Shown here one piece after another: positions 45,077-53,218 of a stretch of DNA of 64,000 nt (positions are counted from its first letter, which is position 1; each line of letters opens with the position of its first letter). The stretch is from NCBI RefSeq assembly GCF_002494345.1, contig NZ_NXNI01000001.1, positions 1,178,001-1,242,000 of the forward strand. Direction: 5' to 3'. The stretch is from Natrinema ejinorense (GTDB taxonomy: Archaea > Halobacteriota > Halobacteria > Halobacteriales > Natrialbaceae). A model generated the notes under the pieces. The model saw nothing but the letters and a program-made list of their open reading frames with translations. It was not told the DNA's origin and did no database searches. Position numbers and translations under genes: made by a program.

Positions 45077-46000
45077 TTAATTCCGTTTTAGGAGGTTACG
45101 GAACCGCTCGAGCAGGTTCTGGATCGGTTTTCCCAACGTGTCGACGGCGCCGTCGTCGTCGGCGGTCGCCAGTTCCTCCGCTCGTTGCTGCTCGCGCAGT
45201 TCCTTGAGCTTCGCCGTCTGATCGTCGACCGTCGAACTCGAGGTCGTCTGCTTCGTCTCGCCGCCTTTCATCCCTTTGAGACCGGCGACCTGTGCGTCGA
45301 CGCCCGAGGAGCGGGTGGTCGTGGTGCCGACGCTAGTATCGACATCGACGTCGTCGAGGCTGTCTTCGTCGAAGCTCAGTCGCGTGTGTTCGGTCTTCTC
45401 GACGCCGCCCCACGACAGTTCGACGTCTTCCATCGCCTCGTCGATGTCCTGTTGGACCGCCGCGTCGCTCACGTCGGGTTCGTCGTCCGTCTCGTCGGCG
45501 TCGGATTCGACTGCCTCGACCCGCTGTGCCATATCCAGGTAGTGAGCGATCAGTGCCGCACCGGTCGACGCGGTAATACCGGCGAGGCCGACGGCGTAGA
45601 CCGCGATGACCTGGACGGTGTAGTCGTTGCCGTAGCCGTTCCAGTCTTTGGGATAGGCGACGAGGAAACCGACGACTGCAGCGATCGTGACGGCAGCGCC
45701 GGCGACCGAGATGTACAACACTCGTCGTTCCGAGGGGAGCAACACGACGATTCCGAGCATCGCGACGGGAAGTGCGACCATCGCGAGGGCGTATGCGGGG
45801 CCGACCCACGCGAAGTAGCCGACGGATCGCGCATCGAACGTATTGCCCCACAGAAAGAGCAGGAGTCCGACGATCGCGAGCCCGATTCCGCCGAGAAACA
45901 ACCCGAACCCGACGTAGACGTCCGTCCGGTCTTCCGGTTCACCGATGTATCGACGGTAAAGGTCGAAGAGATAGCCGTCTGCGGCCTGTTCCGCTGACAT
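45077..46000 (-). CDS. Membrane protein with acidic cytoplasmic tail, next to actin-like gene
   Basis: A 307-residue protein with about five helices in residues 28-165 (VYVGFGLFLGGIGLAIVGLLLFLW and following). A charged cytoplasmic tail of about 140 residues contains acidic runs (ESDADETDDEPDVSD) and two short similar helices near KLKELREQQRAEELA and GKPIQNLLERFRNLLKRN. Its gene is just upstream of the actin-like gene on the same strand, separated by 97 bp with a separate promoter. A role as membrane anchor for the filament is a guess. Confidence 0.75.
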   Translation of the reverse strand: MSAEQAADGYLFDLYRRYIGEPEDRTDVYVGFGLFLGGIGLAIVGLLLFLWGNTFDARSVGYFAWVGPAYALAMVALPVAMLGIVVLLPSERRVLYISVAGAAVTIAAVVGFLVAYPKDWNGYGNDYTVQVIAVYAVGLAGITASTGAALIAHYLDMAQRVEAVESDADETDDEPDVSDAAVQQDIDEAMEDVELSWGGVEKTEHTRLSFDEDSLDDVDVDTSVGTTTTRSSGVDAQVAGLKGMKGGETKQTTSSSTVDDQTAKLKELREQQRAEELATADDDGAVDTLGKPIQNLLERFRNLLKRN

Positions 46001-46286
46001 TAGTACTCCGTTTACGCTCCAGTACTATGACTGTTGGGACGAAAAACGAACTCGCTGTCTGACCGCATTTTCCCGCCGGTGAACGAACCGGTGGGCTGGA
46101 TCGATGAAACGCCTCTTCGAGTGGCGTTCGAACCGTCGTGTCGATACTAACGTGGTCGCCTCCACGACGACGACCACCTGTTTTCGAGCGCGTTCCACGA
46201 TCGCCCGCGGAGTGCCTGGTGACCGGAACGCCGGACCGAAATTCGACGCTGCGTGCCGTATTTCTGTGTCTCGAAACAACGTGCAG
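46001..46286. other. Intergenic region between divergent genes
   Basis: About 290 bp with no convincing gene. It contains the promoter of the membrane-protein gene (TCATAGTAC about 25 nt before 46000 on the minus strand) and leads into the dph2 promoter. Short open frames here lack start context and protein-like content. Confidence 0.5.
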
Positions 46287-46316
46287 TATATACGTCCGTG
46301 GCCGTTAGGACGGCCA
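46287..46316 (+). promoter_or_regulatory. dph2 promoter: TATA box plus inverted repeat at the start
   Basis: TATATAC at 46287-46293 is about 25-30 nt before ATG 46317. Immediately before the ATG is TGGCCGT-TAGG-ACGGCCA (46299-46316), a perfect 7 bp inverted repeat over the expected transcription start. It could be an operator for a repressor or be chance. Confidence 0.45.
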
Positions 46317-47366
46317 ATGAGTCAGGAGTCGGAGTACACCGAGGGGGACCTCCGGAACACGGGAATGCGTCTCAAGCACGATCGCGAATGGGATTACGAA
46401 CTCGAGGAGATCGTCGATGCGATCGAGGAGCGAGACGCGACGAAAGTCGGACTGCAGTTCCCCGAAGGACTGAAACGACGAGGGCCAGCCGTCGCGGACG
46501 ACCTTCGGGCACTGGCCGACGACGACGTGACGTTCATGCTCTCGGGACAGCCCTGCTACGGTGCCTGCGATCTGGATACCTATCTGATGAAGCGGACCGA
46601 CGTGTTCGTTCACTTCGGCCACTCGCCGATGAAGGACACGGACAAGGTGATTTACGTGCCGCTGTTCTCGAACGTCGATGTCACACCGATCATGGAGGAG
46701 GCACTGGACACGTTAGAGCCCCCCGAGGAGACCGAGGGCGTCGGCCTCGTCACCACGGCCCAGCACATGAACCGGTACGCGGAGATGACCGAGTTCCTCG
46801 AGGAGCGGGGCTACGAGGTTCAGAGCCGTCGCGGTGACGAGCGACTGACCCACGAGGGACAGGTACTGGGCTGTAACTACGCGAGCGCCGACGTCCCCGC
46901 GGAGCAGGTGCTATACGTCGGCGGCGGGAAGTTCCATCCACTCGGACTGGCGATGGAACACCCCGACAAGCACGTCGTCATCGCGGATCCGGTCAACAAC
47001 GTCGTCACCGTCGCGGACACGGACAAGTTCATGAAACAGCGCTACGGAGCCATCCACCGCGCGATGGACGCCGAGAAGTGGGGCGTCATCTTCTGTACCA
47101 AGATCGGACAGGGTCGCTGGGAGATGGCACAGGACATTCTCGACGACAACGACAACGCCTACCTCATCACGATGGACGAAGTGACGCCGGACCGCCTCCG
47201 CAATTTCGATATGGACGCGTTCGTCAACACCGGCTGTCCCCGAATTACGACCGACGACGGCCCGCAGTTCCACAAACCGATGCTCACCCCGGGCGAGTAC
47301 CGGATCGCCGTCGGCGACGAACCCCTCGATAGTCTCTCGTTCGACACGTTCCACGGTACCTGGTAG
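46317..47366 (+). CDS. dph2: Diphthamide synthase Dph2 (radical 3-amino-3-carboxypropyl transferase)
   Basis: A 349-residue enzyme that starts diphthamide formation on aEF2 His by a noncanonical radical-SAM mechanism. The three 4Fe-4S Cys are in place: Cys84 (YGACDLD), Cys186 (LGCNYA) and Cys307 (NTGCPRI). Other motifs are GLQFPEGLKRRGP, FVHFGHSPM and GGGKFHPLG. ATG 46317 gives MSQESEYTEGD and matches the TATA spacing, although the frame is open to 46104. Confidence 0.95.
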   Translation: MSQESEYTEGDLRNTGMRLKHDREWDYELEEIVDAIEERDATKVGLQFPEGLKRRGPAVADDLRALADDDVTFMLSGQPCYGACDLDTYLMKRTDVFVHFGHSPMKDTDKVIYVPLFSNVDVTPIMEEALDTLEPPEETEGVGLVTTAQHMNRYAEMTEFLEERGYEVQSRRGDERLTHEGQVLGCNYASADVPAEQVLYVGGGKFHPLGLAMEHPDKHVVIADPVNNVVTVADTDKFMKQRYGAIHRAMDAEKWGVIFCTKIGQGRWEMAQDILDDNDNAYLITMDEVTPDRLRNFDMDAFVNTGCPRITTDDGPQFHKPMLTPGEYRIAVGDEPLDSLSFDTFHGTW

Positions 47367-47602
47367 TACACTGGGCTTCGAGCCCCCTTTTGACGGTCGT
47401 CACGCTTTCAACCCCGGCGAGCGTTATTGCTCTTGACATCCTGGTAAAGTGGAGAGTCCGACAGTAGACGAGGTTACACTATTCCGTTCGAATAACAATA
47501 GTAAAATATAGTTGAATATGTTTTTGGTTGGGGACGATAATTCGATGGTTCCAAAGCAGTTTGGAAGCATCCTTTTGCACGCTAGGTGCCGACCAGTAGT
47601 CG

Positions 47603-48286
47603 ATGAATAACTCAGTTCCGAGCGGATCGACGGCCGTTACTCGCGAGGTGTCGTTCGATGTCCTCGCCGACGCTCGCCGACGGACCGTCCTCCGACTCGT
47701 CCACGAAAGGTCGCCGGAGGGAGTCGGGAAACACGATCTTGGATACCAACTCGCCGCAGTAATATCGGACAACCCCCCGGCTGCGATCACCGACGGGGAC
47801 CACCGGCGGGCGCTCGTCGAACTCCATCACCGGCTCCTGCCCCAGTTGACGGACGCGGGCCTGCTCGAGGAAGGCGACGACGAGACGATCCGGACGACCG
47901 GCCATCCGGTGTTCGACGAGTCCGAGTTCGAGGCACTCATCGCGGGCGATCAGACCGCCGACGCCGAGGAACTGGACACGATGTTCAGGGTCCTCGCCAA
48001 CGAACGCCGACGGGCGATCCTCGCGGTACTCGACGACCAGTTCCACCCGGTCGCAACCGAAACGCTCGCTCGCGATGTCGCAGTTCGCGAGGCCGGGACG
48101 GCCGAGCGTGCGGTCCCCCGAGAGCGCGTCGACGAGGTACTGGCATCGCTCGTTCACGTCCACCTCCCGGTGTTGCACGACGCTACGCTCGTCGGCTACG
48201 ACGCCGAGTCGGGCCGAGTCTCCGACGAGCGCCACTCCGCGCTTCGTGGACTGGCTCCGGTCCGGGACCGAGTTGCCGGCGACTGA
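47603..48286 (+). CDS. DUF7344-like double winged-helix regulator
   Basis: A 227-residue protein made of two similar domains. Domain 1: FDVLADARRRTVLRLVHERSPEGVGKHDLGYQL...RRALVELHHRLLPQLTDAGLLEEG. Domain 2: FRVLANERRRAILAVLDDQ...LASLVHVHLPVLHDATLVGYD. The pattern LxxxRRRxxLxxL then HxHLPxLxxxGL(V) is that of haloarchaeal DUF7344-type wHTH domains. An AT-rich promoter region lies at 47480-47530. Target unknown. A coding-like fragment follows it immediately. Confidence 0.82.
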   Translation: MNNSVPSGSTAVTREVSFDVLADARRRTVLRLVHERSPEGVGKHDLGYQLAAVISDNPPAAITDGDHRRALVELHHRLLPQLTDAGLLEEGDDETIRTTGHPVFDESEFEALIAGDQTADAEELDTMFRVLANERRRAILAVLDDQFHPVATETLARDVAVREAGTAERAVPRERVDEVLASLVHVHLPVLHDATLVGYDAESGRVSDERHSALRGLAPVRDRVAGD

Positions 48287-48299
48287 GGGGTACCGTTGG

Positions 48300-48590
48300 T
48301 CCCGTCGAGGCCACCAGTACGGGCGTCAATACGCTCGCGGACCGAGCGTTCATCGTCGCGGCCGGGCAGTCACTCTGCGACCGCGACGACGAACGCTTCG
48401 CACTGTTCGCGACGACAGGGTTGCTCGAGGAGGAGTGGCTCGGCCGACTCGCCGGGGTCGAACCCGAGCGTCCCGACAGCCCGTCGCAGTTCCCGCCGTC
48501 GGCTGTGACGGCGGATCGGCCGGCGTTGCTCCCAATGTGCCGCGCTCGCCGTTGGAATCGCCGATACCGGGTGCCGCCGGAGAGGATAAC
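48300..48590 (+). pseudogene. Coding-like remnant without start codon
   Basis: From about 48315 the plus frame reads EATSTGVNTLADRAFIVAAG and continues QSLCDRDDERFALFATTGLLEEEWLGRL with strong G/C third positions and protein-like composition. There is no ATG or GTG at its beginning, and the frame runs without a stop into the next gene's frame. It may be the eroded C-terminus of a gene, or a frameshifted extension of the upstream regulator. The rest of the 48287-48621 gap shows only a promoter-like stretch before 48622 (GATAACACTTACC). Confidence 0.35.
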
Positions 48591-48621
48591 ACTTACCCAG
48601 TCGGTCGCCGCATCGTCGGGT

Positions 48622-49455
48622 ATGACTCGGAGCGACTGGGGCGACTGGCTCGTGCGCGACGTCGAAGAGGCGAATCCGGAGGGCGTTGCGATCTGGTATC
48701 TCGGCTGTAACGGCTTCATCCTAAAGGGGACCGGCGGAACGACGATCTACATCGATCCGTACGTCGGCCTCGGTGATCCACCGCGAACGGTCCGCATGAT
48801 CCCCGTGCCGTTCGATCCGGACGATATCGAGGAAGCCGACGCCGTCCTCGCGACCCACGAACACACTGACCACGTCCACGGGCCGAGTCAGGCACCGATC
48901 CTCGCGAATACCGGCGCAACGCTGTACGCGCCCGACGACAGCATCGCGGTCGCCCGCGAGGAGGAGGCGTGGACCGACGAGTGGGCGGTCACCGACGAAC
49001 AGCTGATCGAAGTCACCGAAGGCGACACGATCGACGTCGGCGAGTTTACGATCCACGTCGAGCAAGCGTCCGATCCCGACGCGACCCATCCCGTGAGCTA
49101 CGTGTTCGAACACGAGGCAGGGACGTTCTTCCATGGCGGCGACACGAAACCGAGTGCCGAGTTCGAGCGAATCGGCGACGAGTACGCGATCGACCTCGCG
49201 GCACTCGCCTTTGGAACCGTCGGACAGATCCTCGACAAACGAACCCGCGAACCGAAACGAACCCGCTGGTACAACGACGAGAACCAGCTCATCGAGTGCG
49301 CCGCTGCCCTCGAGTGTGAGCGACTTCTGCCCAGCCATTGGGACATGTGGAAAGGGCTAACCGCCGATCCGACGGCGCTCCAGCACCACGCGCAGAGTTT
49401 CGAGTACCCACAGCGCCTCGAGATCGTCGAAATCGGGGATCGGACCGACCTGTAA
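48622..49455 (+). CDS. Metallo-beta-lactamase-fold hydrolase (UlaG-like)
   Basis: A 277-residue MBL-fold protein. IWYLGCNGFILKG and TIYIDPYVG open the fold. The metal motif THEHTDH has His79, His81, Asp83 and His84. FFHGGDTKPSAEF supplies a further His/Asp, and LLPSHWDMW the last His. This set is typical of UlaG/L-ascorbate-6-phosphate-lactonase-like enzymes; the substrate is unknown. ATG 48622 is chosen by the usual N-terminal spacing to the fold, as the longer frame includes the remnant upstream. Confidence 0.88.
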   Translation: MTRSDWGDWLVRDVEEANPEGVAIWYLGCNGFILKGTGGTTIYIDPYVGLGDPPRTVRMIPVPFDPDDIEEADAVLATHEHTDHVHGPSQAPILANTGATLYAPDDSIAVAREEEAWTDEWAVTDEQLIEVTEGDTIDVGEFTIHVEQASDPDATHPVSYVFEHEAGTFFHGGDTKPSAEFERIGDEYAIDLAALAFGTVGQILDKRTREPKRTRWYNDENQLIECAAALECERLLPSHWDMWKGLTADPTALQHHAQSFEYPQRLEIVEIGDRTDL

Positions 49456-49490
49456 CGCTGACAGTCACTACAGACGATCCGTCCACACAA

Positions 49491-49497
49491 TTTATAA
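49491..49497 (+). promoter_or_regulatory. TATA box of the coiled-coil gene
   Basis: TTTATAA, 24-30 nt before ATG 49521; leaderless start expected. Confidence 0.6.
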
Positions 49498-49520
49498 CAG
49501 TATGGTAACGTTGGTCTCAT

Positions 49521-51338
49521 ATGAGTAGTACCGCCGACACGGACGACGTGATCGAGGTCAGTACTGACGGGATAGCCGTCCGAAAGACGTTCGCTGCGGA
49601 CGAGTTTCCCGTCCCTGCGATCCGGTTCGAGATCGAGTCGGACCGCCCGAATCCAGTAACGTTTCAGCTCTCGGAGGAAATCCCCGAATCGTTCCCGATG
49701 GACAAAGTCGGGTTTCATCCGGATTATCACAGCGACGACTGGACCGCGTTTCAGGACCACCACGTCGAGTTTACCGCGACGCTCGAACCCGACGAACAAC
49801 TCGAGACGGTCTATGGCATCCAGATCGACGACGAGAGCCAGGCCGCCGAGTTCCTCACCGAACCGACGATCGTCGAACGCGACGCCGGCACCGACAGCGA
49901 GGGAGAGGCCGACGAAGTCGACGACGGGGTGATCGACAATATCGTCTCGGAAGATCGGAACCAACCCGTCAAAGACATGATTTCCGGCGATTCGGACTCG
50001 GTTCCCGGCCTCGAAGACGAGGCCGAAACCGACGACACCACGGTAGAGGAGTCAGGCGGACTCGACCTGGATCTCGGCGATGTCGATACGGATCCCGACC
50101 CGGTCGACGACGAGGCGGACGACACGGCAGCGGAGGACGACACCCCGGATATCGATCTCGGATTCGACGAAGAGGAGATTCCGGAACCAGATACCGACGA
50201 AGAACAGGCAGTCGATCTGTCCGGAACTGACGACGATGAGCCGACGGTCGACCTCGACCTCGGGACCGATACCGACGACGCTGACACCGACGGCGAATCC
50301 AAAGCAGAATCCGAGCCCGAAATCGAGCTCGATCTCGAGGATTCGGCAGCCACACTCGACGAAGACGACGAGGAGACAACCGAGTCTGAGACGGGCGAAA
50401 TGGCGGATGAACCCGTCGACGACGAGTTAGCGGAGACTGACTCCGAAGCTGAATCGGCCGAGCCGGAGCCCGAAGCCGAATCCGAAGAGACGATCGAAGC
50501 ATCGGCCGAGCCGGAGCCCGAAGCCGAGTCCGAGGAGACGATCGAAGCGTCGGCCGAGCCGGACTCCGACTCCGTAGCCGACACGACGGAGGAAGAGGCG
50601 GCACCCGCGGCCGACGAAGGCGATGAGCCGGCCGCCGATACGGAGACGGTGGCGACCCCCGAGCCCGACTTCGAGGGATCGATCGCGTCCCGTCTCGCAA
50701 CCGAGATTCGCGATGGATCGGTCGACGACAGCGACCTCGAGGCGATTCGGTCCGAGCTCGATCTCGAACCCGCGGGCCCCGATATCGCGAAAGTCGAACA
50801 TCTTCAATCCCGCGTCGAGGAGGTCGCGGCCTACACCGACGCACTCGAGACGTTCCTCGAGGAAAACGGCACCGGTGCCCAGCTCATCGAGGAGGTCCAA
50901 GCCGAAATGGACGCGCTCGAAGCGGACCTCGAATCGATCGACGACCGGCTCGAGGGGACGGAATCGAACGTCGACGAACTCGAAGCCGACGTCACTGATC
51001 TGACCGACTGGAACAGCACTCTCGAAGCGGACCTGAACACGGTCGACGACGATGTCGACGAACTCGAAGCTGATCTCGAGACGGTTGCGGACGATCTCGC
51101 GGAGACCGAAGCGGACGTCGAATCGGTCGAAGAAGCTGTCGACTCCGTCGCGGAAGACGTCGACTCGGTCGAAGCGGACGTCGAATCAGTCGAAGAAGCT
51201 GTCGACTCCGTCGCGGAAGACGTCGACTCCGTCGAGGAGGACATCGAATCCGTCGAAGCGGAGCTCGAGGACGTGCACGCGGACGTAACGGACATTCAGG
51301 AGTGGCGCGACCAGCTCGGTTCGATGTTCTCGGACTGA
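49521..51338 (+). CDS. Acidic coiled-coil protein with internal repeats
   Basis: A 605-residue very acidic protein in three parts. Residues 1-115 form a folded beta-rich domain (VRKTFAADEFPVPAIRFEIES, TLEPDEQLETVYGIQI). About 116-385 is Asp/Glu-rich and probably disordered, with two copies of a 16-residue unit. About 400-595 is a long heptad coiled coil (LEADLESIDDRLEGTESNVDELEADVTDLT) with repeats of about 21 residues. The N-terminal fold and coil together suggest a structural or scaffold protein. No membrane segment or signal. Function unknown. The next gene, 78 bp downstream, is on the same strand. Confidence 0.8.
   Translation: MSSTADTDDVIEVSTDGIAVRKTFAADEFPVPAIRFEIESDRPNPVTFQLSEEIPESFPMDKVGFHPDYHSDDWTAFQDHHVEFTATLEPDEQLETVYGIQIDDESQAAEFLTEPTIVERDAGTDSEGEADEVDDGVIDNIVSEDRNQPVKDMISGDSDSVPGLEDEAETDDTTVEESGGLDLDLGDVDTDPDPVDDEADDTAAEDDTPDIDLGFDEEEIPEPDTDEEQAVDLSGTDDDEPTVDLDLGTDTDDADTDGESKAESEPEIELDLEDSAATLDEDDEETTESETGEMADEPVDDELAETDSEAESAEPEPEAESEETIEASAEPEPEAESEETIEASAEPDSDSVADTTEEEAAPAADEGDEPAADTETVATPEPDFEGSIASRLATEIRDGSVDDSDLEAIRSELDLEPAGPDIAKVEHLQSRVEEVAAYTDALETFLEENGTGAQLIEEVQAEMDALEADLESIDDRLEGTESNVDELEADVTDLTDWNSTLEADLNTVDDDVDELEADLETVADDLAETEADVESVEEAVDSVAEDVDSVEADVESVEEAVDSVAEDVDSVEEDIESVEAELEDVHADVTDIQEWRDQLGSMFSD
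50457..50552 (+). repeat. Two 48 bp tandem repeats (coding)
   Basis: Two adjacent 48 bp units differing at only a few third-codon positions, encoding AEPEPEAESEETIEAS twice, followed by a partial third unit. A recent in-frame duplication within the acidic linker. Confidence 0.85.
51111..51236 (+). repeat. Two 63 bp tandem repeats (coding coiled coil)
   Basis: Two adjacent 63 bp units, almost identical, each encoding the three heptads ADVESVEEAVDSVAEDVDSVE. A degenerate third unit follows (EDIESVEAELED). Whole-heptad unit length preserves the coil register. Confidence 0.85.
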
Positions 51339-51416
51339 TCGGGACCGCCACCACCGTCGACGGAGGGGAGTCCGGAAACACAACTCGTTTATCCGTCGCC
51401 AGTCGAGAAGCGGTCG

Positions 51417-52343
51417 ATGGGCGAGACGATACCGATCGCTGTTCCACGTAAGGGGCGACCGCTCGAGTCCGTACTCGATCGGATCGCGGACCGCCTCGAT
51501 GTCCCCGAACTCGCGGACGACATTACGTCGACGCTTCGCCACGAAAAGGCGCTCACGAAGGGGAATATCGACGCCGACGGGAACGACGTGTATCATCGTC
51601 TCGCCGACTACAGCACCGTCGACGATCCGACCGAACCGGAATACACGCTGCTTCGGGACGACCGCGCCGGGAAACCGCGTCGGATCGTCTTCGATAGCGT
51701 TACGATCCCGTTCGCGGACGTCGAGGGTGCGCCCGAGGGGACGGCGGTCCAGCTCGTGGGCCGCGAGGAGCCGTTCCGATCCCTTCGGACTCACGAATTC
51801 GCACTCGGGTTCGACAGCGCCGATCTGGTCCTCGAGGAGGTGGTCGAGCTCCGACCGGAGCCGCTCGATCGGATCGCCGACGTCAACGCCCGGATCAACC
51901 CCTCCGATACCGACGTGCAGGTCGTCACTGGGCTCGGTGATACTGTCTATCATACGCTGTTAGCGACGCCCGAAGTCGCACCGTCGGCGGAATCGATCGA
52001 TCGGGAGTTCCTCGAGAGCTACGAGGGGCCGCTGTGTATCGAGCCACGATACGAGCGGCTCGTACAGGCAGTGTTGGGAACGCGGGCACTCGATGGACTC
52101 GACTTTCGCTACCCCGAGGAGGGCCGCGAGGAGGAGGCCGCCATCGCCGATGCGGGGCTCGGCGTCTACCTGACCGTCACCGGCTCGACGGCACGCGAAC
52201 ACGGCTTGCTCCTCGGTGAACAGCTGTTCCCGAGCGAGACGGTATTGCTCGAGAATACGGCTGAGACGGCCGAAACGACGAGCGTCGTTCGCTCACTGTT
52301 GAACGGAGCCGACCTCGAGACGGAACTCGCGGTCGGACGATAG
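51417..52343 (+). CDS. Uncharacterised haloarchaeal protein with HisG-like N-terminus
   Basis: A 308-residue soluble protein. The N-terminus IPIAVPRKGRPLESVLDRIADRL resembles that of ATP phosphoribosyltransferase (HisG; IAxPxKGRL). Later parts such as VTGLGDTVYHTLL and GVYLTVTGSTAREHGLLLGEQLFPSETVLLENT have the look of a two-lobe binding fold, but I do not see the HisG PRPP motif (DLVxTGxTL). I take it as a distant relative or unrelated. A downstream partner of the coiled-coil gene. Confidence 0.6.
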   Translation: MGETIPIAVPRKGRPLESVLDRIADRLDVPELADDITSTLRHEKALTKGNIDADGNDVYHRLADYSTVDDPTEPEYTLLRDDRAGKPRRIVFDSVTIPFADVEGAPEGTAVQLVGREEPFRSLRTHEFALGFDSADLVLEEVVELRPEPLDRIADVNARINPSDTDVQVVTGLGDTVYHTLLATPEVAPSAESIDREFLESYEGPLCIEPRYERLVQAVLGTRALDGLDFRYPEEGREEEAAIADAGLGVYLTVTGSTAREHGLLLGEQLFPSETVLLENTAETAETTSVVRSLLNGADLETELAVGR

Positions 52344-52400
52344 CGATCGGGGCCAAACCGGCGCCACAACTATTATCGGAACCAGCATCGCGTCTAGGGT

Positions 52401-52535
52401 ATGTACGATCGGACACCGACTGTCGCGGATCGGGTAGGCGACGGAAATCGACGACCGAATGGAACAACTCGAGCCGGGATCGAGAGCACCGCCGCCCGGA
52501 CTTCGATGCGGGTCACTGGGGGGACCAGCCGATGA
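52401..52535 (+). CDS. Possible 44-residue leader ORF coupled to the MaoC gene
   Basis: ATG 52401 lies about 30 nt after ACTATTATCGG, the best TATA candidate, as expected for a leaderless start. The frame (MYDRTPTVADRVG...) ends TGA overlapping the MaoC ATG (ATGA). The peptide is basic and low in recognisable features. It may be a translated leader that couples to MaoC, or chance. Confidence 0.3.
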   Translation: MYDRTPTVADRVGDGNRRPNGTTRAGIESTAARTSMRVTGGTSR

Positions 52536-52999
52536 GTTCGACGAGCGATGCCGACGCGGAGGGGTTCTTCGAGCAGACCGCGGTCGGCGATCGAATGGTC
52601 ACTCAGGGCCGGACGATCACCGAAGCCGACGTGACGAACTTCGCCGGTGTCTCGGGCGATTTCAATCACCTTCACACCGACGGTGCCCGCATGGCCGACT
52701 CGGCGTTCGGGGAGCGGATCGCTCACGGCATGCTCGTCCTGTCGGCCGCGACGGGCCTGATCTGGCAGGCTCGCAGCATCCTCGAGCGCGAGTCGGTCGT
52801 CGCCTTCTACGGCATGGACGACCTCCGCTTTACCGCACCGACCTTCATCGGCGACACGATTCGGGTCGAGCGGGAGGTCCTCGAGACGGAGCGAACGCCC
52901 GATGCACCGGGAACTGGCACGGTTCGATATCAGGTCGACGTGATCAAAGACGACGAGACAACGGTGCTTTCCTGTGAGATGACGTCGCTCGTCGAGTAG
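52532..52999 (+). CDS. MaoC-like dehydratase ((R)-specific enoyl-CoA hydratase type)
   Basis: A 155-residue single hot-dog domain. The catalytic motif SGDFNHLHTD has Asp43 and His48, followed by AFGERIAHGMLVLSAATGLIW and the C-terminal strands RFTAPTFIGDTIRVEREV. The likely reaction is hydration of enoyl-CoA, as in fatty-acid or polyhydroxyalkanoate metabolism. A start at 52532 gives a normal N-terminus for the family. Confidence 0.9.
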   Translation: MSSTSDADAEGFFEQTAVGDRMVTQGRTITEADVTNFAGVSGDFNHLHTDGARMADSAFGERIAHGMLVLSAATGLIWQARSILERESVVAFYGMDDLRFTAPTFIGDTIRVEREVLETERTPDAPGTGTVRYQVDVIKDDETTVLSCEMTSLVE

Positions 53000-53162
53000 T
53001 GCGACCGTCGTCGGCTAATCGATATCGGTTGGTCGTTCGATAGTCCGTCCTTGATATAGCGAAATATGGTTTACAAGATGGATCTGAGACAATTCGAATG
53101 AGTACATTCGTAGTAAAACTATTTCCCCAAACGCAGGTAGATCCGGACTGGGCGGGCGAATC

Positions 53163-53183
53163 ATCGGTGGCGAATCCACCGAT
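53163..53183. terminator. Perfect 8 bp hairpin between convergent genes
   Basis: ATCGGTGG-CGAAT-CCACCGAT, 36 bp from the stop of the recombinase gene and 164 bp after maoC. A strong stem without a T-run; could end transcription from either side or stabilise the mRNA 3' end. Confidence 0.4.
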
Positions 53184-53218
53184 ACCACAGCCCTCGATCG
53201 CTGTCGTTCCGCCTGCGG

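Noticed and set aside
46104-47366. Longer Dph2 starting at 46104
   Set aside because: The extension is upstream of the TATA box at 46287 and is Arg/Thr-rich shadow sequence.
50457-51236. Possible CRISPR-like repeats
   Set aside because: Units are directly adjacent with no spacers and keep the reading frame; they are coding repeats of one protein.
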